DNA of 42,903 nt from Paracoccaceae bacterium (GCA_027486345.1 JAIXPH010000057.1:1-42903), one strand, 5' to 3'; counted from the first letter of the stretch, positions 1-8,084 are shown. A program made the numbers and translations. Notes: a model not told the origin generated them from the sequence alone.

Positions 1-54
1 GAAGGGTTGAAGACGGGCCATCTGCACGTCGGTCAGCCAGAAAAGGTTGCTCAT
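1..54 (-). CDS. IS5-family transposase, N-terminal fragment (cut by window)
   Basis: Reading leftwards from the ATG at 52-54, the first 18 codons give MSNLFWLTDVQMARLQPF. This is the characteristic N-terminus of IS5-family (IS427-group) DDE transposases common in alphaproteobacteria. The rest of the gene, including the catalytic DDE domain, lies outside the window. Whether the element is intact cannot be judged. Confidence 0.75.
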   Translation of the reverse strand, partial: MSNLFWLTDVQMARLQPF

Positions 55-116
55 TGATCGGTCTCCTTGCGGAGGCTGAATCATGCCGCAACAGCAAGAT
101 CAATAGGTCCTGACCC
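1..116 (-). mobile_element. IS5-family insertion sequence, one end (truncated by window edge)
   Basis: This is the 5' end of an insertion sequence running out of the window. It carries the transposase start plus about 60 bases of untranslated end. The outer end seems to lie near 115-117, where a GGTCCTGACCC-like terminal sequence meets a CTAG tetranucleotide (116-119). IS5/IS427-group elements usually duplicate a short CTAG- or TNA-like target. The opposite end is not visible, so the boundary and target duplication are inferred. Confidence 0.7.
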
Positions 117-176
117 TAGTGGAGAGCACCAACTGAGGAACCAGGAGGTGTTCTATGGGAAACCCCAGACACGTCG

Positions 177-207
177 GGCGGGCAATCCTTCGACAGCATT
201 GCCCGCC
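177..207 (-). terminator. Hairpin downstream of the molybdenum hydroxylase operon
   Basis: A perfect 10-bp inverted repeat (177-186 with 198-207) with an 11-nt loop lies about 50 bases past the iorB-like stop codon. No T-tract follows on the minus strand. It may be a terminator or an mRNA 3'-stabilising stem rather than a classical rho-independent terminator. Confidence 0.45.
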
Positions 208-258
208 AAGGCACCTCGACGCGCTCAGGCGCATGGTCCGGGGTTTCCGGACGAGGTG

Positions 259-2412
259 TCACAGCTCTCCCATCTTGATGTTCGGATAGAAGGGAAGCGA
301 CCGCAGGCGCGTGCCTGTCAGCTTGGCCCAGGCATTGGCAACCGCGGGGGCCACGACAGGGACAGCGGTTTCGCCCACGCCGCCCGGATTTGCGGTGCTT
401 GCGACAATCTTGACCGCAATCGCCGGTATGGTCTGCAGCTTGTAGTAGGGATAGCGATCGAAGTTCTGGACCTGCGCCTTGCCCTTCACGAACGTTGCCT
501 GATGCCACATCGCGGCGGCCAGACCATGGGCGATGCCGCCCTGCATCTGGCCTTCGACCTGATCAGGATTGATCACCACACCGCAATCCACGGCCACTGA
601 AACCTTTGTGACCTTGATCGTCCCGGTCGAGGTCTTTGTCACCTCGGCGACCATGGCGACATAGCTGCCAAAGCCTTTCAGGACGGCCACACCACGCTGG
701 CTGCCCTTGGCCGGTGCCGTTTTCCAGCCCGACAGGGTTTCGACCGCCGTCAGCACGCCCTGCGCGCGGACATCGCCCGACAGCCGGTCGCGCCGGAAGG
801 TGATGGGGTCGATGCCCGCCAGTTTGGCCAGTTCGTCGATGGCGCTTTCGACGGCGAAGGTGTTGTAGGACTCGCCCACCGAACGCCAATAGCCAAGCGG
901 GATATCGGTCGGCAGGGCGACATGTTCGATCTGTCGCGCCGTGATGGCATAGGGCAGCCCCTTCGCCCCGGCGACTGCGCCGGTGTCTTCCGGGTTCACC
1001 ACCGTGCTTGGCCCGCGTTGCAGTTTGATCGAGGGCGACACGTTGCGATAGATCAGCGATGTGATGGCGTTCGACCCGTCCAGCGCCGCCTGCACTCGGA
1101 TCAGAGCGCTGGGGCGATACCGGTCGTTCTGGAAGTCCTGTTCGCGCGACCACATCAACTTGACCGGCACGCCCAACTCTTTGGCGCATTTCACCGCTTG
1201 CAGCACATAATCGGACTCGATCTTCCGTCCGAACCCACCGCCAAGGTAGGTCGTGTGCAAGATCACCTTGTCCTTGGTCAGTCCGCAAACGGCGGCCACG
1301 GCGGGGATGATGAACTCTTGCCCCTGCGTGGGGGCCCAGACCTCGCACTTGTCGGCGGTCACGGCGGCGGTGCAGTTCAGCACCTCCATGCAGGCATGGG
1401 CCAGAAAGGGCAGGCTGTAGGTCTGATCAAGAACCTTTGCCGCCCCGTTCAGCGATGGCTCGCCGATGCGTTCGGCGACAAAAGCCGGAGCGGTTGTGGA
1501 GGTCAGCAGGGCTTGCGCCGTCTTTGCCAGGGTGGCGGTGTCACTGCGCGAGGTATCGGTGGGGATGACCCATTTGATCTTTTTCTCAAGATCCTTGGCA
1601 CCGCGCATGGCGGTCCAGGTGTCGCCCGCAATCACCGCCACTGCATTTTGCAGGTTGATGATCCGGGTGACCCCCTTGACGGATGAGGACTTCGGCACCG
1701 TGCCGACCGTGCCGCCCAAGGTCGGGCAATGCACGACGCTGGCAAACACCATGCCCGGCACCTGAACGTCCATGCCGAAGACCGCCGATCCGTTGACCTT
1801 GGCTGGGGTGTCCAGCCTGGCCATCGGCTTGCCGATGAATTGGGTGGTGGTCGCGAGGGCAGGCGTCGGCAGACCGGTGATCGAGGCGGCAGAAGCGGCC
1901 ACCTGTGCAAAGGTCAAGGTCTCAGACCCGTTCGTCACCCGGCCACCCGTCGCCAAGGTCCAGCCCGTGGTCCCGGTTTGGGCCGCTGCCCCGGCGATCA
2001 ACATGTCGCGGACGGTTGCCGCTGCGGTTCGCATCGGGTTGTACCAGCCCATCATGCTGGTGCTGCCGCCGGTGATCTGGGCGTGAAACAGGGGATTGGC
2101 ATAGGGATTGCCCGCCCCGGACCCGCCGATGGCATGCTCGGCCTTCATCTGGCTCCAGTCGACCTGCAACTGTTCGGCCACCAATTGGGCAAGGCCGGTC
2201 ATGATACCCTGGCCCATCTCGGCGGAGCCAATGCTGAGGGTCACCGTGTTGGTGTCATCCACCCGCAGGAAGGCCCCGATTTGCACCGGAGCCGCCGCAA
2301 AGGCGGCACGGGACGTGAAGCTGACCGCGAAGGGAACGGTAAAGGCGGCGGCGATGCCACCCAGAAAGCTGCGGCGCGTCGGGGCTGGCAGTGCAGAGGT
2401 CAGATCGTCCAT
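259..2412 (-). CDS. Molybdopterin-binding large subunit, isoquinoline 1-oxidoreductase/aldehyde oxidase type
   Basis: This 717-residue protein belongs to the xanthine dehydrogenase superfamily, IorB-like branch. These large subunits bind the Mo-molybdopterin cofactor and hydroxylate N-heterocycles or aldehydes. The N-terminus has a twin-arginine signal (TRRSFLGG at 12-19, then a hydrophobic stretch and an Ala-rich cleavage region near 40), so the enzyme is probably exported folded by Tat to the periplasm. Visible landmarks are GGGFGRK (391-397), GYWRSVGE (507-514) and the C-terminal GGVGE, whose Glu681 matches the family's catalytic glutamate. The [2Fe-2S] partner is encoded 37 bases upstream. 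The real substrate is unknown: isoquinoline, quinoline, nicotinate-type or aldehyde are all possible. No XdhC-type maturation gene or cytochrome c electron acceptor lies beside it in this window. Confidence 0.9.
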   Translation of the reverse strand: MDDLTSALPAPTRRSFLGGIAAAFTVPFAVSFTSRAAFAAAPVQIGAFLRVDDTNTVTLSIGSAEMGQGIMTGLAQLVAEQLQVDWSQMKAEHAIGGSGAGNPYANPLFHAQITGGSTSMMGWYNPMRTAAATVRDMLIAGAAAQTGTTGWTLATGGRVTNGSETLTFAQVAASAASITGLPTPALATTTQFIGKPMARLDTPAKVNGSAVFGMDVQVPGMVFASVVHCPTLGGTVGTVPKSSSVKGVTRIINLQNAVAVIAGDTWTAMRGAKDLEKKIKWVIPTDTSRSDTATLAKTAQALLTSTTAPAFVAERIGEPSLNGAAKVLDQTYSLPFLAHACMEVLNCTAAVTADKCEVWAPTQGQEFIIPAVAAVCGLTKDKVILHTTYLGGGFGRKIESDYVLQAVKCAKELGVPVKLMWSREQDFQNDRYRPSALIRVQAALDGSNAITSLIYRNVSPSIKLQRGPSTVVNPEDTGAVAGAKGLPYAITARQIEHVALPTDIPLGYWRSVGESYNTFAVESAIDELAKLAGIDPITFRRDRLSGDVRAQGVLTAVETLSGWKTAPAKGSQRGVAVLKGFGSYVAMVAEVTKTSTGTIKVTKVSVAVDCGVVINPDQVEGQMQGGIAHGLAAAMWHQATFVKGKAQVQNFDRYPYYKLQTIPAIAVKIVASTANPGGVGETAVPVVAPAVANAWAKLTGTRLRSLPFYPNIKMGEL

Positions 2413-2449
2413 GATGTCGGTCTCGTCCTTGAAATGAATGATGCGCTGG

Positions 2450-2893
2450 TCAGAGCGTGCCCATGGCCTTGCTGAGGCGGGGATAGGTGCCGCAGACGCA
2501 GATATGCTTGACCTCAGCGGCGATCTTGCTGCCGTGACGGCCTGCCTTCAGCGAGGCGGTCGTCGCGGTCTGCATGCCCGATTGGCAAAAGCCGCATTGC
2601 GGAACGTTGTTGTCGATCCACGCCGCCTGAACCTTTGCGCCATCGGGATCGGCTGCCAGACCTTCGACAGTGACGATCTTCTTGCCAACGGCCGAGGAGA
2701 CATCAAGGTCGCAGGACAGTTCGCGCTTGTTGTCGACCATCACCGCACAGGCCCCGCAGAGCTCTTTGCCGCAGCCGTATTTGGTTCCGGTCAAGCCGAT
2801 GTAATCACGCAGCACCCACAACAGCGGCATCTCCGCCGTCGGCACCGTTACGGTACGGTTGACCCCGTTTACGTTCAACGTGTAGGTCGGCAT
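2450..2893 (-). CDS. [2Fe-2S] small subunit, isoquinoline 1-oxidoreductase alpha type
   Basis: A 147-residue two-cluster iron-sulfur protein that passes electrons from the molybdenum site of the downstream large subunit. The N-terminal plant-type ferredoxin domain carries Cys41, Cys46, Cys49 and Cys61. The C-terminal helical domain carries Cys100, Cys103, Cys132 and Cys134 (CGFCQSGM and CVCGTYPR). Length and all eight cysteines fit the IorA/CoxS/NdhS family. It is first in a two-gene operon. It has no signal peptide of its own, consistent with co-export bound to the Tat-carrying large subunit (family knowledge). The 167-bp upstream region is relatively AT-rich and probably holds the promoter, but I see no clear -35/-10 pair. 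Confidence 0.92.
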   Translation of the reverse strand: MPTYTLNVNGVNRTVTVPTAEMPLLWVLRDYIGLTGTKYGCGKELCGACAVMVDNKRELSCDLDVSSAVGKKIVTVEGLAADPDGAKVQAAWIDNNVPQCGFCQSGMQTATTASLKAGRHGSKIAAEVKHICVCGTYPRLSKAMGTL

Positions 2894-3060
2894 GGTGAAA
2901 ACCTTTCGCCAAGATTAATGTTTGATTTTCTTGCAGTTTTTTTCTTCAGGTCTTGCCTCTTGGATACACCATCGGCTGACCTCGCCTATGCCAAAACATC
3001 CGCAAAATGCGCCGCAGAGGACCGCCTATAACCTCAGCATTAGAGTTTCCTGCATCTGGT

Positions 3061-3639
3061 TTAGGGCCGGATGCCCAGGTCCAGCAGGGCCGTGATCAGC
3101 AGGACCGGTGCCAGTGTGCTGCCAAACGGGACACGGCTTTCTCGCGCTGATTCGCGGAAATGATTGCGAAAAAGGTGAAGGGCGACGGCAGCTGAGGCCG
3201 ATACGACAATGAAGGTGGCGATGGCATCGGCAGAAAGCCACGCCCCGGCAACGGCTATCAGTTTGACATCGCCCTGACCAAAGGCGTCAACGCCCTTGAC
3301 GCGATAGGCCAGACTGGCGAACAGCCGCAACGAAAGCCAGAGCCCCGCCACCGCTGCCACCCGTGGCGCCACCGGGTCGTCGGCCATGGCGACCACCAAG
3401 AGACCAGCAGGCAGCAGCGGAAGCGACAGGAAATCCGGGATCAGGTAGTGGCGAAAATCGATCAGCATGATCGCCGCGCGGCACCCGCCCAGCAACGCGT
3501 AGAGGGAGGCCGCGACGGCTGGCGCGCCGGAAACAGCGGCGACAAGACCTCCGAGGGCCGCGAAAGTGGCGACGACCGTCCGATCCGCAAAGCCCAGCCA
3601 TCCCACGATCACCCGCAGCGGCGTCCGGGCGGGTCTCAT
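3061..3639 (-). CDS. gspO: Minimal prepilin peptidase (A24 family), GspO-like
   Basis: A 192-residue integral membrane aspartyl protease expected to cleave the leader peptides of the pseudopilins encoded upstream (GspG, H, I, J, K). The two catalytic motifs are visible: an Asp within LIDFRHYLIPD (about residues 59-69) and the GxGD motif in GQGDVKL (about 121-127). Several hydrophobic segments surround them. It is shorter than classical GspO/PilD (roughly 270-290 residues). It lacks the N-terminal methyltransferase region and the paired CxxC zinc cysteines, resembling the CpaA/TadV-like minimal peptidases. It is the last gene of the gsp operon, and its ATG overlaps the preceding stop by 4 bases. 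Confidence 0.85.
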   Translation of the reverse strand: MRPARTPLRVIVGWLGFADRTVVATFAALGGLVAAVSGAPAVAASLYALLGGCRAAIMLIDFRHYLIPDFLSLPLLPAGLLVVAMADDPVAPRVAAVAGLWLSLRLFASLAYRVKGVDAFGQGDVKLIAVAGAWLSADAIATFIVVSASAAVALHLFRNHFRESARESRVPFGSTLAPVLLITALLDLGIRP

Positions 3640-4124
3640 GGCCCCGCGAGCTCGATCGCGGTGGGCAGAAGGAGCGTCACTTCGCCATCGGCCCCGTGAA
3701 AGGTCGCCCGGTCCGAACTGACGCTGCGCAGTTGCAACCCGCTACCGATTTGTCCGGGTTCAAGATAGATCACCTGCCCATCGGCGGCATCGACAAGGAA
3801 AGCCCCCCCGGGTGCCGGTTCGACCACAACCCCGACGAGGGTGGGCATCTCCGGCGCGGGAAGCGCAGGCTCCGGCACCAAGGGAATCTCAAGCGGCGCC
3901 TCGATCCCCCTGGCCACCGCGTTGCGCGATGGCTGGAACAAGGGATGGTCCTGCACGGCCTGAGGCAACGTGGAGGGATTGGTCTTCGCGACCCTCTCAA
4001 GGCTTTGCCCAGCGTCGCTGCCCACGGGACCCCCGACGGGATCGCCCCCCGACAGACGGTCCAGCACCACCAGCACCAGCAAGCCAGCGGCTATGACGGC
4101 AAGCAGACCGATGTTCCCCTTCAT
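3636..4124 (-). CDS. gspN: T2SS inner-membrane protein with GspC-like HR domain (GspN/GspC-like)
   Basis: A 162-residue bitopic protein with a very short cytoplasmic N-terminus, one membrane segment (about 5-22), a Pro-rich linker, and a C-terminal domain from about 92. That domain (PTLVGVV, then GQVIYLEPGQ, then LRSVSSDRATF) resembles the GspC homology-region/PilP fold, which contacts the N0 domain of the secretin. A DHPLFQPSR motif at about 59-67 is typical of such proteins. No separate gspC is present, so this is the likely link between the GspLM platform and GspD (inference). It sits between gspM and gspO with 4-base ATGA overlaps at both ends. The gspN name is uncertain; gspC-like is equally defensible. 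Confidence 0.7.
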   Translation of the reverse strand: MKGNIGLLAVIAAGLLVLVVLDRLSGGDPVGGPVGSDAGQSLERVAKTNPSTLPQAVQDHPLFQPSRNAVARGIEAPLEIPLVPEPALPAPEMPTLVGVVVEPAPGGAFLVDAADGQVIYLEPGQIGSGLQLRSVSSDRATFHGADGEVTLLLPTAIELAGP

Positions 4125-4618
4125 GGCGCAACTCCTGCGGCCATGGCGGACAGCGCGACATCTGCCTGCACGATGCCCCCTTCGACGCCCTGCCCATCCA
4201 TCGACACTTGGTCGATCCGCAGCAGCGGTTCGGCAGTGTCCAGCGCGACAAGGGCCGCCATGACCTGCTGTTCCGTCCCCGCAAAGGCGAGCGCCAACGG
4301 AAGCCGCGTCAGGGGGGTGCCCACCTCGGCCGGTGCAGGGTCCAGACGGTCCGGCGTCAGGCCCACGGCGGCAAGGTGATCGATCACCAAGGCTTGCAGC
4401 GCCGATTGGGCCAGACCCACCGACTCGCCCTTGACGAGCAGCCGATCTGCCTGACCCGCCGGACCGGTCGCCACCTCTTGGCGCAAAAGGGCCAGCGCCC
4501 GAAGACTGTCCACGGCACGGCCCTGTTGCTGGATGGCCAGACCGACCGAGGCAAACCCCAGGATCAGGGCAGCAACCGGCACAGCAAACAGCCGCAGCAA
4601 CGCGTTTCCCCGGATCAT
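4121..4618 (-). CDS. gspM: Type II secretion system protein GspM
   Basis: A 165-residue inner-membrane protein of the T2SS assembly platform. It has one N-terminal membrane helix (about 8-28), a coiled-coil-prone segment (about 30-65) and a ferredoxin-like C-terminal region, the architecture of GspM subtype b. GspM partners GspL and positions the ATPase GspE. It overlaps gspL and the downstream gspN-like gene by 4 bases (ATGA) each, implying translational coupling. Sequence conservation of GspM is weak, so position in the operon carries much of the assignment. Confidence 0.8.
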   Translation of the reverse strand: MIRGNALLRLFAVPVAALILGFASVGLAIQQQGRAVDSLRALALLRQEVATGPAGQADRLLVKGESVGLAQSALQALVIDHLAAVGLTPDRLDPAPAEVGTPLTRLPLALAFAGTEQQVMAALVALDTAEPLLRIDQVSMDGQGVEGGIVQADVALSAMAAGVAP

Positions 4619-5535
4619 GGTCCCTCCCTCAGGGTCAATGCGCCTGTGATCGTGAACGAGAACAGGCCGGTCTGGCTGTCACGCGCGATGGCGCCATCAA
4701 AATCCACGCCATCTGCGCGGATTGGCCCGGTGCCGCCGGTCAGCGCGGGAATGATCCGCTCGGGTGCGGCGCTTCGCCCGGACAGGGTGAACTGCGTCCC
4801 CGCAAGGGACAGGTGCAAAAGCCATGTGTCCAGCGGCACCCGTGCCGCCAGAAAGGCAAGCCGATCTGCCAGCGGCGGGATTGCCGCCTGCGCCTCGCGA
4901 AACGCAAGGGCCGCCGATGTGGCAGAGCCTGTGGTTGACTCTCTCTGCAAGGCCTCGGCTTCGATCTGGGCCTTGCGCGCCGCATCGCGGCTGGTCAGCG
5001 CCGCCTGCCCTTGCCACACCGTCAGGGCAATCCCCACCGCGGCCAGTGTTCCGGCCAGAAGCGACAGGCCTCGGCGCAGCCGCTTGCGGCCCTGCTCATC
5101 CCGGCGCAAGCGGAAGACTTGGCCATCCGGTGCGGTCACGGTGATTTCGACAACCTCGCTGCCGCGCCGTTCCAGACGTTCTTCGGCGCTTTGGCAGGCG
5201 GATCTGGGCAAGATCGCGACCACCCATTCCTTGCTTTCATTGCTTTTCATCGCGTCCCACAGGTAATGGCCCGCCGCCCAAGGCGACACCTCCTCCAGCC
5301 AGATCGGAAGCGCGCGCGCCGCATCCGCCCCCGAGGGCAAGCTGACGTGGCGTAGCAAAGCATGGCTTGGGTCCACGGACAGGCTGATGCGGCGCGCGAC
5401 GGGCAATTCGTCAAGCGGGGCCGTTTCAGCCTGTGCGATGTCCAGCACGGTCAGGCCGCGCCACCCCGCGGGCAGGGCCGCCTCTGCCTGCACGACGGCA
5501 TCTGCCAGAAGGCCGGGCGGTCTGTCTTGGGTCAT
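4615..5535 (-). CDS. gspL: Type II secretion system protein GspL
   Basis: This 306-residue protein has an actin-like cytoplasmic N-terminal domain (about 1-150), one membrane helix (about 153-172) and a PilN-like periplasmic domain. GspL recruits the ATPase GspE to the inner membrane and pairs with GspM. I start it at the ATG at 5533-5535, which overlaps the gspK stop in an ATGA arrangement. An upstream in-frame alternative would add 19 residues that lack any GspL character. The cytoplasmic part is shorter than in E. coli or Vibrio GspL (about 240 residues), as in other alphaproteobacterial systems. Confidence 0.82.
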   Translation of the reverse strand: MTQDRPPGLLADAVVQAEAALPAGWRGLTVLDIAQAETAPLDELPVARRISLSVDPSHALLRHVSLPSGADAARALPIWLEEVSPWAAGHYLWDAMKSNESKEWVVAILPRSACQSAEERLERRGSEVVEITVTAPDGQVFRLRRDEQGRKRLRRGLSLLAGTLAAVGIALTVWQGQAALTSRDAARKAQIEAEALQRESTTGSATSAALAFREAQAAIPPLADRLAFLAARVPLDTWLLHLSLAGTQFTLSGRSAAPERIIPALTGGTGPIRADGVDFDGAIARDSQTGLFSFTITGALTLREGP

Positions 5536-6329
5536 GGAACGGTCTTTCCGGGTGTGTCTGGCACGGCAAGCGGTGTTGCCGGTTCCGGCCACGCCACCAT
5601 CACGACACGATAGCCCGTGTCATCGAACCGGACCGAGACTTGCGTGACCCCGCCGCGTGGCGGATCGATGCTGCGAATGTAAAGCTCATAGAACGCGGCG
5701 CTGTCGGCCGAAGCGGTCCCGCCATAAAGATCGAGTGTTGCCGCCGATACCGCAGGAACCATCGCTCGCAAGACAGGCGGGGCAGACTCCGGATCAAAAT
5801 TGACATTGCCGCCCAGCACCGTGACCAGCCCGCGCAGTCTGGGCCACAGGCCAGGGTGGTCTGCCAGAAGCTGCCGCAGGTCTGACGGAAAGCGGAAAGC
5901 GCGGGCTTGATCGGCGGGCCTGTCCTGACTGCGCGCGGCAATGACGCGATCTGCCAGCGCGGTGGCCGTCACTGTCGGCACGCCAGCCGTCCGAAACAGC
6001 GCGACCAGTACGGGCTGCGGCGCAGTGTTCGGATTGACCAGCCCGGCCACGGGTTGCAGCCGCACCTCGACCCGGCGGCCAGGCAGTGCCAATGCGACGG
6101 GCGAGCCATCGCGCGGGACGGGATCGGGGCCGGTCAGGCGCGCGGCGACCATGGCCAAGACCGAAGGAAGGGCAAGCTGCTCTGCCATCAGGGCCGCCTC
6201 GGCCTTTGAGGCAGAAATGGCCGCCACCGAAAGCCGTGCCATGGCTGCCGCGATGGCCGCAAGCAAGGCCAAGGCGATCAAGACCATCAGAAGAACGGCA
6301 CCACGTTCAGGCGCGACGGTGCGGCTCAT
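5532..6329 (-). CDS. gspK: Minor pseudopilin GspK
   Basis: A 265-residue minor pseudopilin that caps the pseudopilus tip with GspI and GspJ. The N-terminus reads MSRTVAPERGAVLLMVLIAL, giving a short basic leader, a cleavage Gly and the hydrophobic helix. As usual for GspK, the Glu at +5 is absent. The internal NPNTAP motif (compare NINTAP), followed by an SAM-like helical region, is diagnostic of the GspK family. The start at 6327-6329 overlaps the gspJ stop (ATGA). The 75 residues readable upstream lie over gspJ and are not GspK-like. Confidence 0.87.
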   Translation of the reverse strand: MSRTVAPERGAVLLMVLIALALLAAIAAAMARLSVAAISASKAEAALMAEQLALPSVLAMVAARLTGPDPVPRDGSPVALALPGRRVEVRLQPVAGLVNPNTAPQPVLVALFRTAGVPTVTATALADRVIAARSQDRPADQARAFRFPSDLRQLLADHPGLWPRLRGLVTVLGGNVNFDPESAPPVLRAMVPAVSAATLDLYGGTASADSAAFYELYIRSIDPPRGGVTQVSVRFDDTGYRVVMVAWPEPATPLAVPDTPGKTVP

Positions 6330-6955
6330 GGCTGAACCTCCGTCACCGTGCAGTCCAATGCGCCTGACCCGCCCATGGCGCAGGCGATGGGCAAAAGCGG
6401 CAGAAAGGCCGCCACGATTTGCGGGGTGTCGCTTTGACCCGCCCCAACCGCCAGCCCGATGGCGTATGGCATTATGGCGGGGGTTCGCCACTGGCTGCGC
6501 CACCGGTTTCGACCATCCAGATAGACGAACTGCAAAAGGCTGTCGGTTTCCCACACCGTCGAGACGCGGGGGCGCCCGTTGTCAAGCGGCCCTTCGCTGC
6601 GGGTGACGCGCATGGGCGTGCCGGTTGCGACCCGATAGGTGACGAGGACGGGCGCGGGATCGCTGTCGGCACTATCCGGACGGGGAAGCATGGCGAAGCG
6701 CAGGGATCGCCCGTCACCCGAAAGCAGGGCTCCGTCACGGGTGACCGGCAGGCCAACCGCATGCTGCACGTCCCCCGTGATCAGATCGGCCAAGCGCGAC
6801 ACCGCATCATCCTGCTGGCCAGCGCGCACAAACCGCGTGGCGATGTCAGCCCCCGTCCTGACCGTCCCAAGGACAGCCGCCATGACCACCGCCCCCAGCG
6901 CCAGCGCGACCAACGCCTCGATCAGGGAAAATCCGGCCTCGGGGGGGTGTTTCAT
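6326..6955 (-). CDS. gspJ: Minor pseudopilin GspJ
   Basis: A 209-residue minor pseudopilin. The prepilin cleavage site is seen near the N-terminus (MKHPPEAG, then FSLIEALVAL) with Glu at +5 of the mature protein, followed by the single N-terminal helix. Length and the C-terminal beta-rich region fit GspJ, part of the K-I-J tip complex. The start at 6953-6955 overlaps the gspI stop by 4 bases (ATGA). Confidence 0.87.
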   Translation of the reverse strand: MKHPPEAGFSLIEALVALALGAVVMAAVLGTVRTGADIATRFVRAGQQDDAVSRLADLITGDVQHAVGLPVTRDGALLSGDGRSLRFAMLPRPDSADSDPAPVLVTYRVATGTPMRVTRSEGPLDNGRPRVSTVWETDSLLQFVYLDGRNRWRSQWRTPAIMPYAIGLAVGAGQSDTPQIVAAFLPLLPIACAMGGSGALDCTVTEVQP

Positions 6956-7284
6956 GGCGCGGCCCCTAACAGTTCGGCCTGGGTCGTGGTCAAGATGACG
7001 GCGGTGTGGGAGGACACGACGATCCGCCGCTGGATCACCCCCGGCGCAAGGGGGTACGTGACCGCCTGCCAACGCAGCCCCTGAGTTTGCCCTTGGCCGG
7101 TCGCGCCCTCGGCCAACAGACGGCGGGCCAGATGTCGCGCGGCGGTGGCCTGCACGCGATGCCGGGTCAGCTGGGTGTAGGTGCCGAACGTCTCGAAGGC
7201 GGCCACGATCATCAGGGTGGACAGCGCGAGGGCTGCCAGCACCTCGATCAGGGAAAAGCCCGCCTCGCGGTCAGGGCCAGCCAA
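6952..7284 (-). CDS. gspI: Minor pseudopilin GspI (probable TTG start)
   Basis: A 110-residue minor pseudopilin with a prepilin motif (DREAG, then FSLIEVLAAL) and a normal GspI length. No ATG lies close before the leader. The best start is TTG at 7282-7284, preceded by GGAGG five bases upstream, giving the leader MAGPDREAG. A GTG at 7315-7317 would add 11 residues but lacks such a site. The TTG start makes gspI overlap gspH by 14 bases, in keeping with the operon's other overlaps. GspI forms the tip nucleus with GspJ and GspK. Confidence 0.83.
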   Translation of the reverse strand: MAGPDREAGFSLIEVLAALALSTLMIVAAFETFGTYTQLTRHRVQATAARHLARRLLAEGATGQGQTQGLRWQAVTYPLAPGVIQRRIVVSSHTAVILTTTQAELLGAAP

Positions 7285-7678
7285 GGATGCCTCCGCTGGG
7301 ATCAAGGATGTCGGCACCGTAGGTCTTGCCTGCGTCAGTGACCGCGATACGGCCACCGGGGCTGGTGCCATCGGTGCGAAACAGGACCGCGCCTCCGTCT
7401 TGCAGCCGTCCTTCCGGGCGGTACTGAGCGATGGAAACGCCCGATTGCCGTGCGAAAAGAACCCCCTCCTCTGCCAGAACCAAGACCGGTTCGCCCGACA
7501 GCATGGCGGCAGACCGGGCCTCGGACAGGAAGGAGGCAAGCTGCGCCTGGTCCAGACGGGACCGCCCGGGGCTTCCCCGGCCGAGGACCAGTCCGCTGGC
7601 CAGTGCCAGAATCGCAAGGACCAGCAGCATCTCGACCAAGCTGAGCCCGGCTTCGGGGTCACGGGGTGATGTCGGCAT
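7271..7678 (-). CDS. gspH: Minor pseudopilin GspH
   Basis: A 135-residue pseudopilin with the leader MPTSPRDPEAG followed by LSLVEMLLVL. The type IV methylation site is therefore present, with Leu rather than Phe at +1. GspH connects the tip complex to the GspG shaft. The start at 7676-7678 overlaps gspG by 20 bases. Starting upstream would add a basic stretch of 21 residues not expected in a prepilin leader. Confidence 0.86.
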   Translation of the reverse strand: MPTSPRDPEAGLSLVEMLLVLAILALASGLVLGRGSPGRSRLDQAQLASFLSEARSAAMLSGEPVLVLAEEGVLFARQSGVSIAQYRPEGRLQDGGAVLFRTDGTSPGGRIAVTDAGKTYGADILDPSGGILGWP

Positions 7679-8084
7679 TGTCCGCGTCGCCGCCTTCCTT
7701 GCCATCCGCGCCATAGCTGAGAAGCAAGTACCCCGCGCCATCCCCGCTGACCGCGTAGTGATAGGGATTGCCCCATGGGTCCGCCGCCACGTCTTTTGTC
7801 AGATAGGGGCCGTTCCAGCCCTCACCCTGCGCCGGGGGAGTCATCAGCGCCGCCAGACCATCGGCCTGCTGCGGGTAGCGACCAAGATCAAGATGATAAA
7901 GTTCGAGGGCCGTCTGATAGGCGGCGATCTGGATGCGGGCAGTCTTGACGCGCGATTGCCCCATATAGCCCAGCACCCTTGGTCCGACCAAGGCGGCCAA
8001 AAGCGCTAGGATGACCAGAACCACCAAAAGCTCGACCAAAGTAAAGCCAGCTTCCGGATCTTGTTTCGCAGTGGGTCGGGTCAT
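7659..8084 (-). CDS. gspG: Major pseudopilin GspG
   Basis: A 141-residue major pseudopilin that polymerises into the pseudopilus acting as secretion piston. The leader MTRPTAKQDPEAG precedes FTLVELLVVLVILALLAAL, an almost consensus type IV pilin N-terminus. The C-terminal half has the GspG hallmarks: RYPQQADGLAAL, then WNGPYL, then DPWGNPYHY, then SYGADGKEGG (the calcium-binding loop region). It lies 14 bases after gspF, the only non-overlapping junction in the operon. Confidence 0.95.
   Translation of the reverse strand: MTRPTAKQDPEAGFTLVELLVVLVILALLAALVGPRVLGYMGQSRVKTARIQIAAYQTALELYHLDLGRYPQQADGLAALMTPPAQGEGWNGPYLTKDVAADPWGNPYHYAVSGDGAGYLLLSYGADGKEGGDADNADITP

Noticed and set aside
7271-7776. 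Apparent frameshift fusion of gspH and gspI
   Set aside because: Both genes have their own prepilin leaders; the long gspI frame simply runs back over gspH without a stop.
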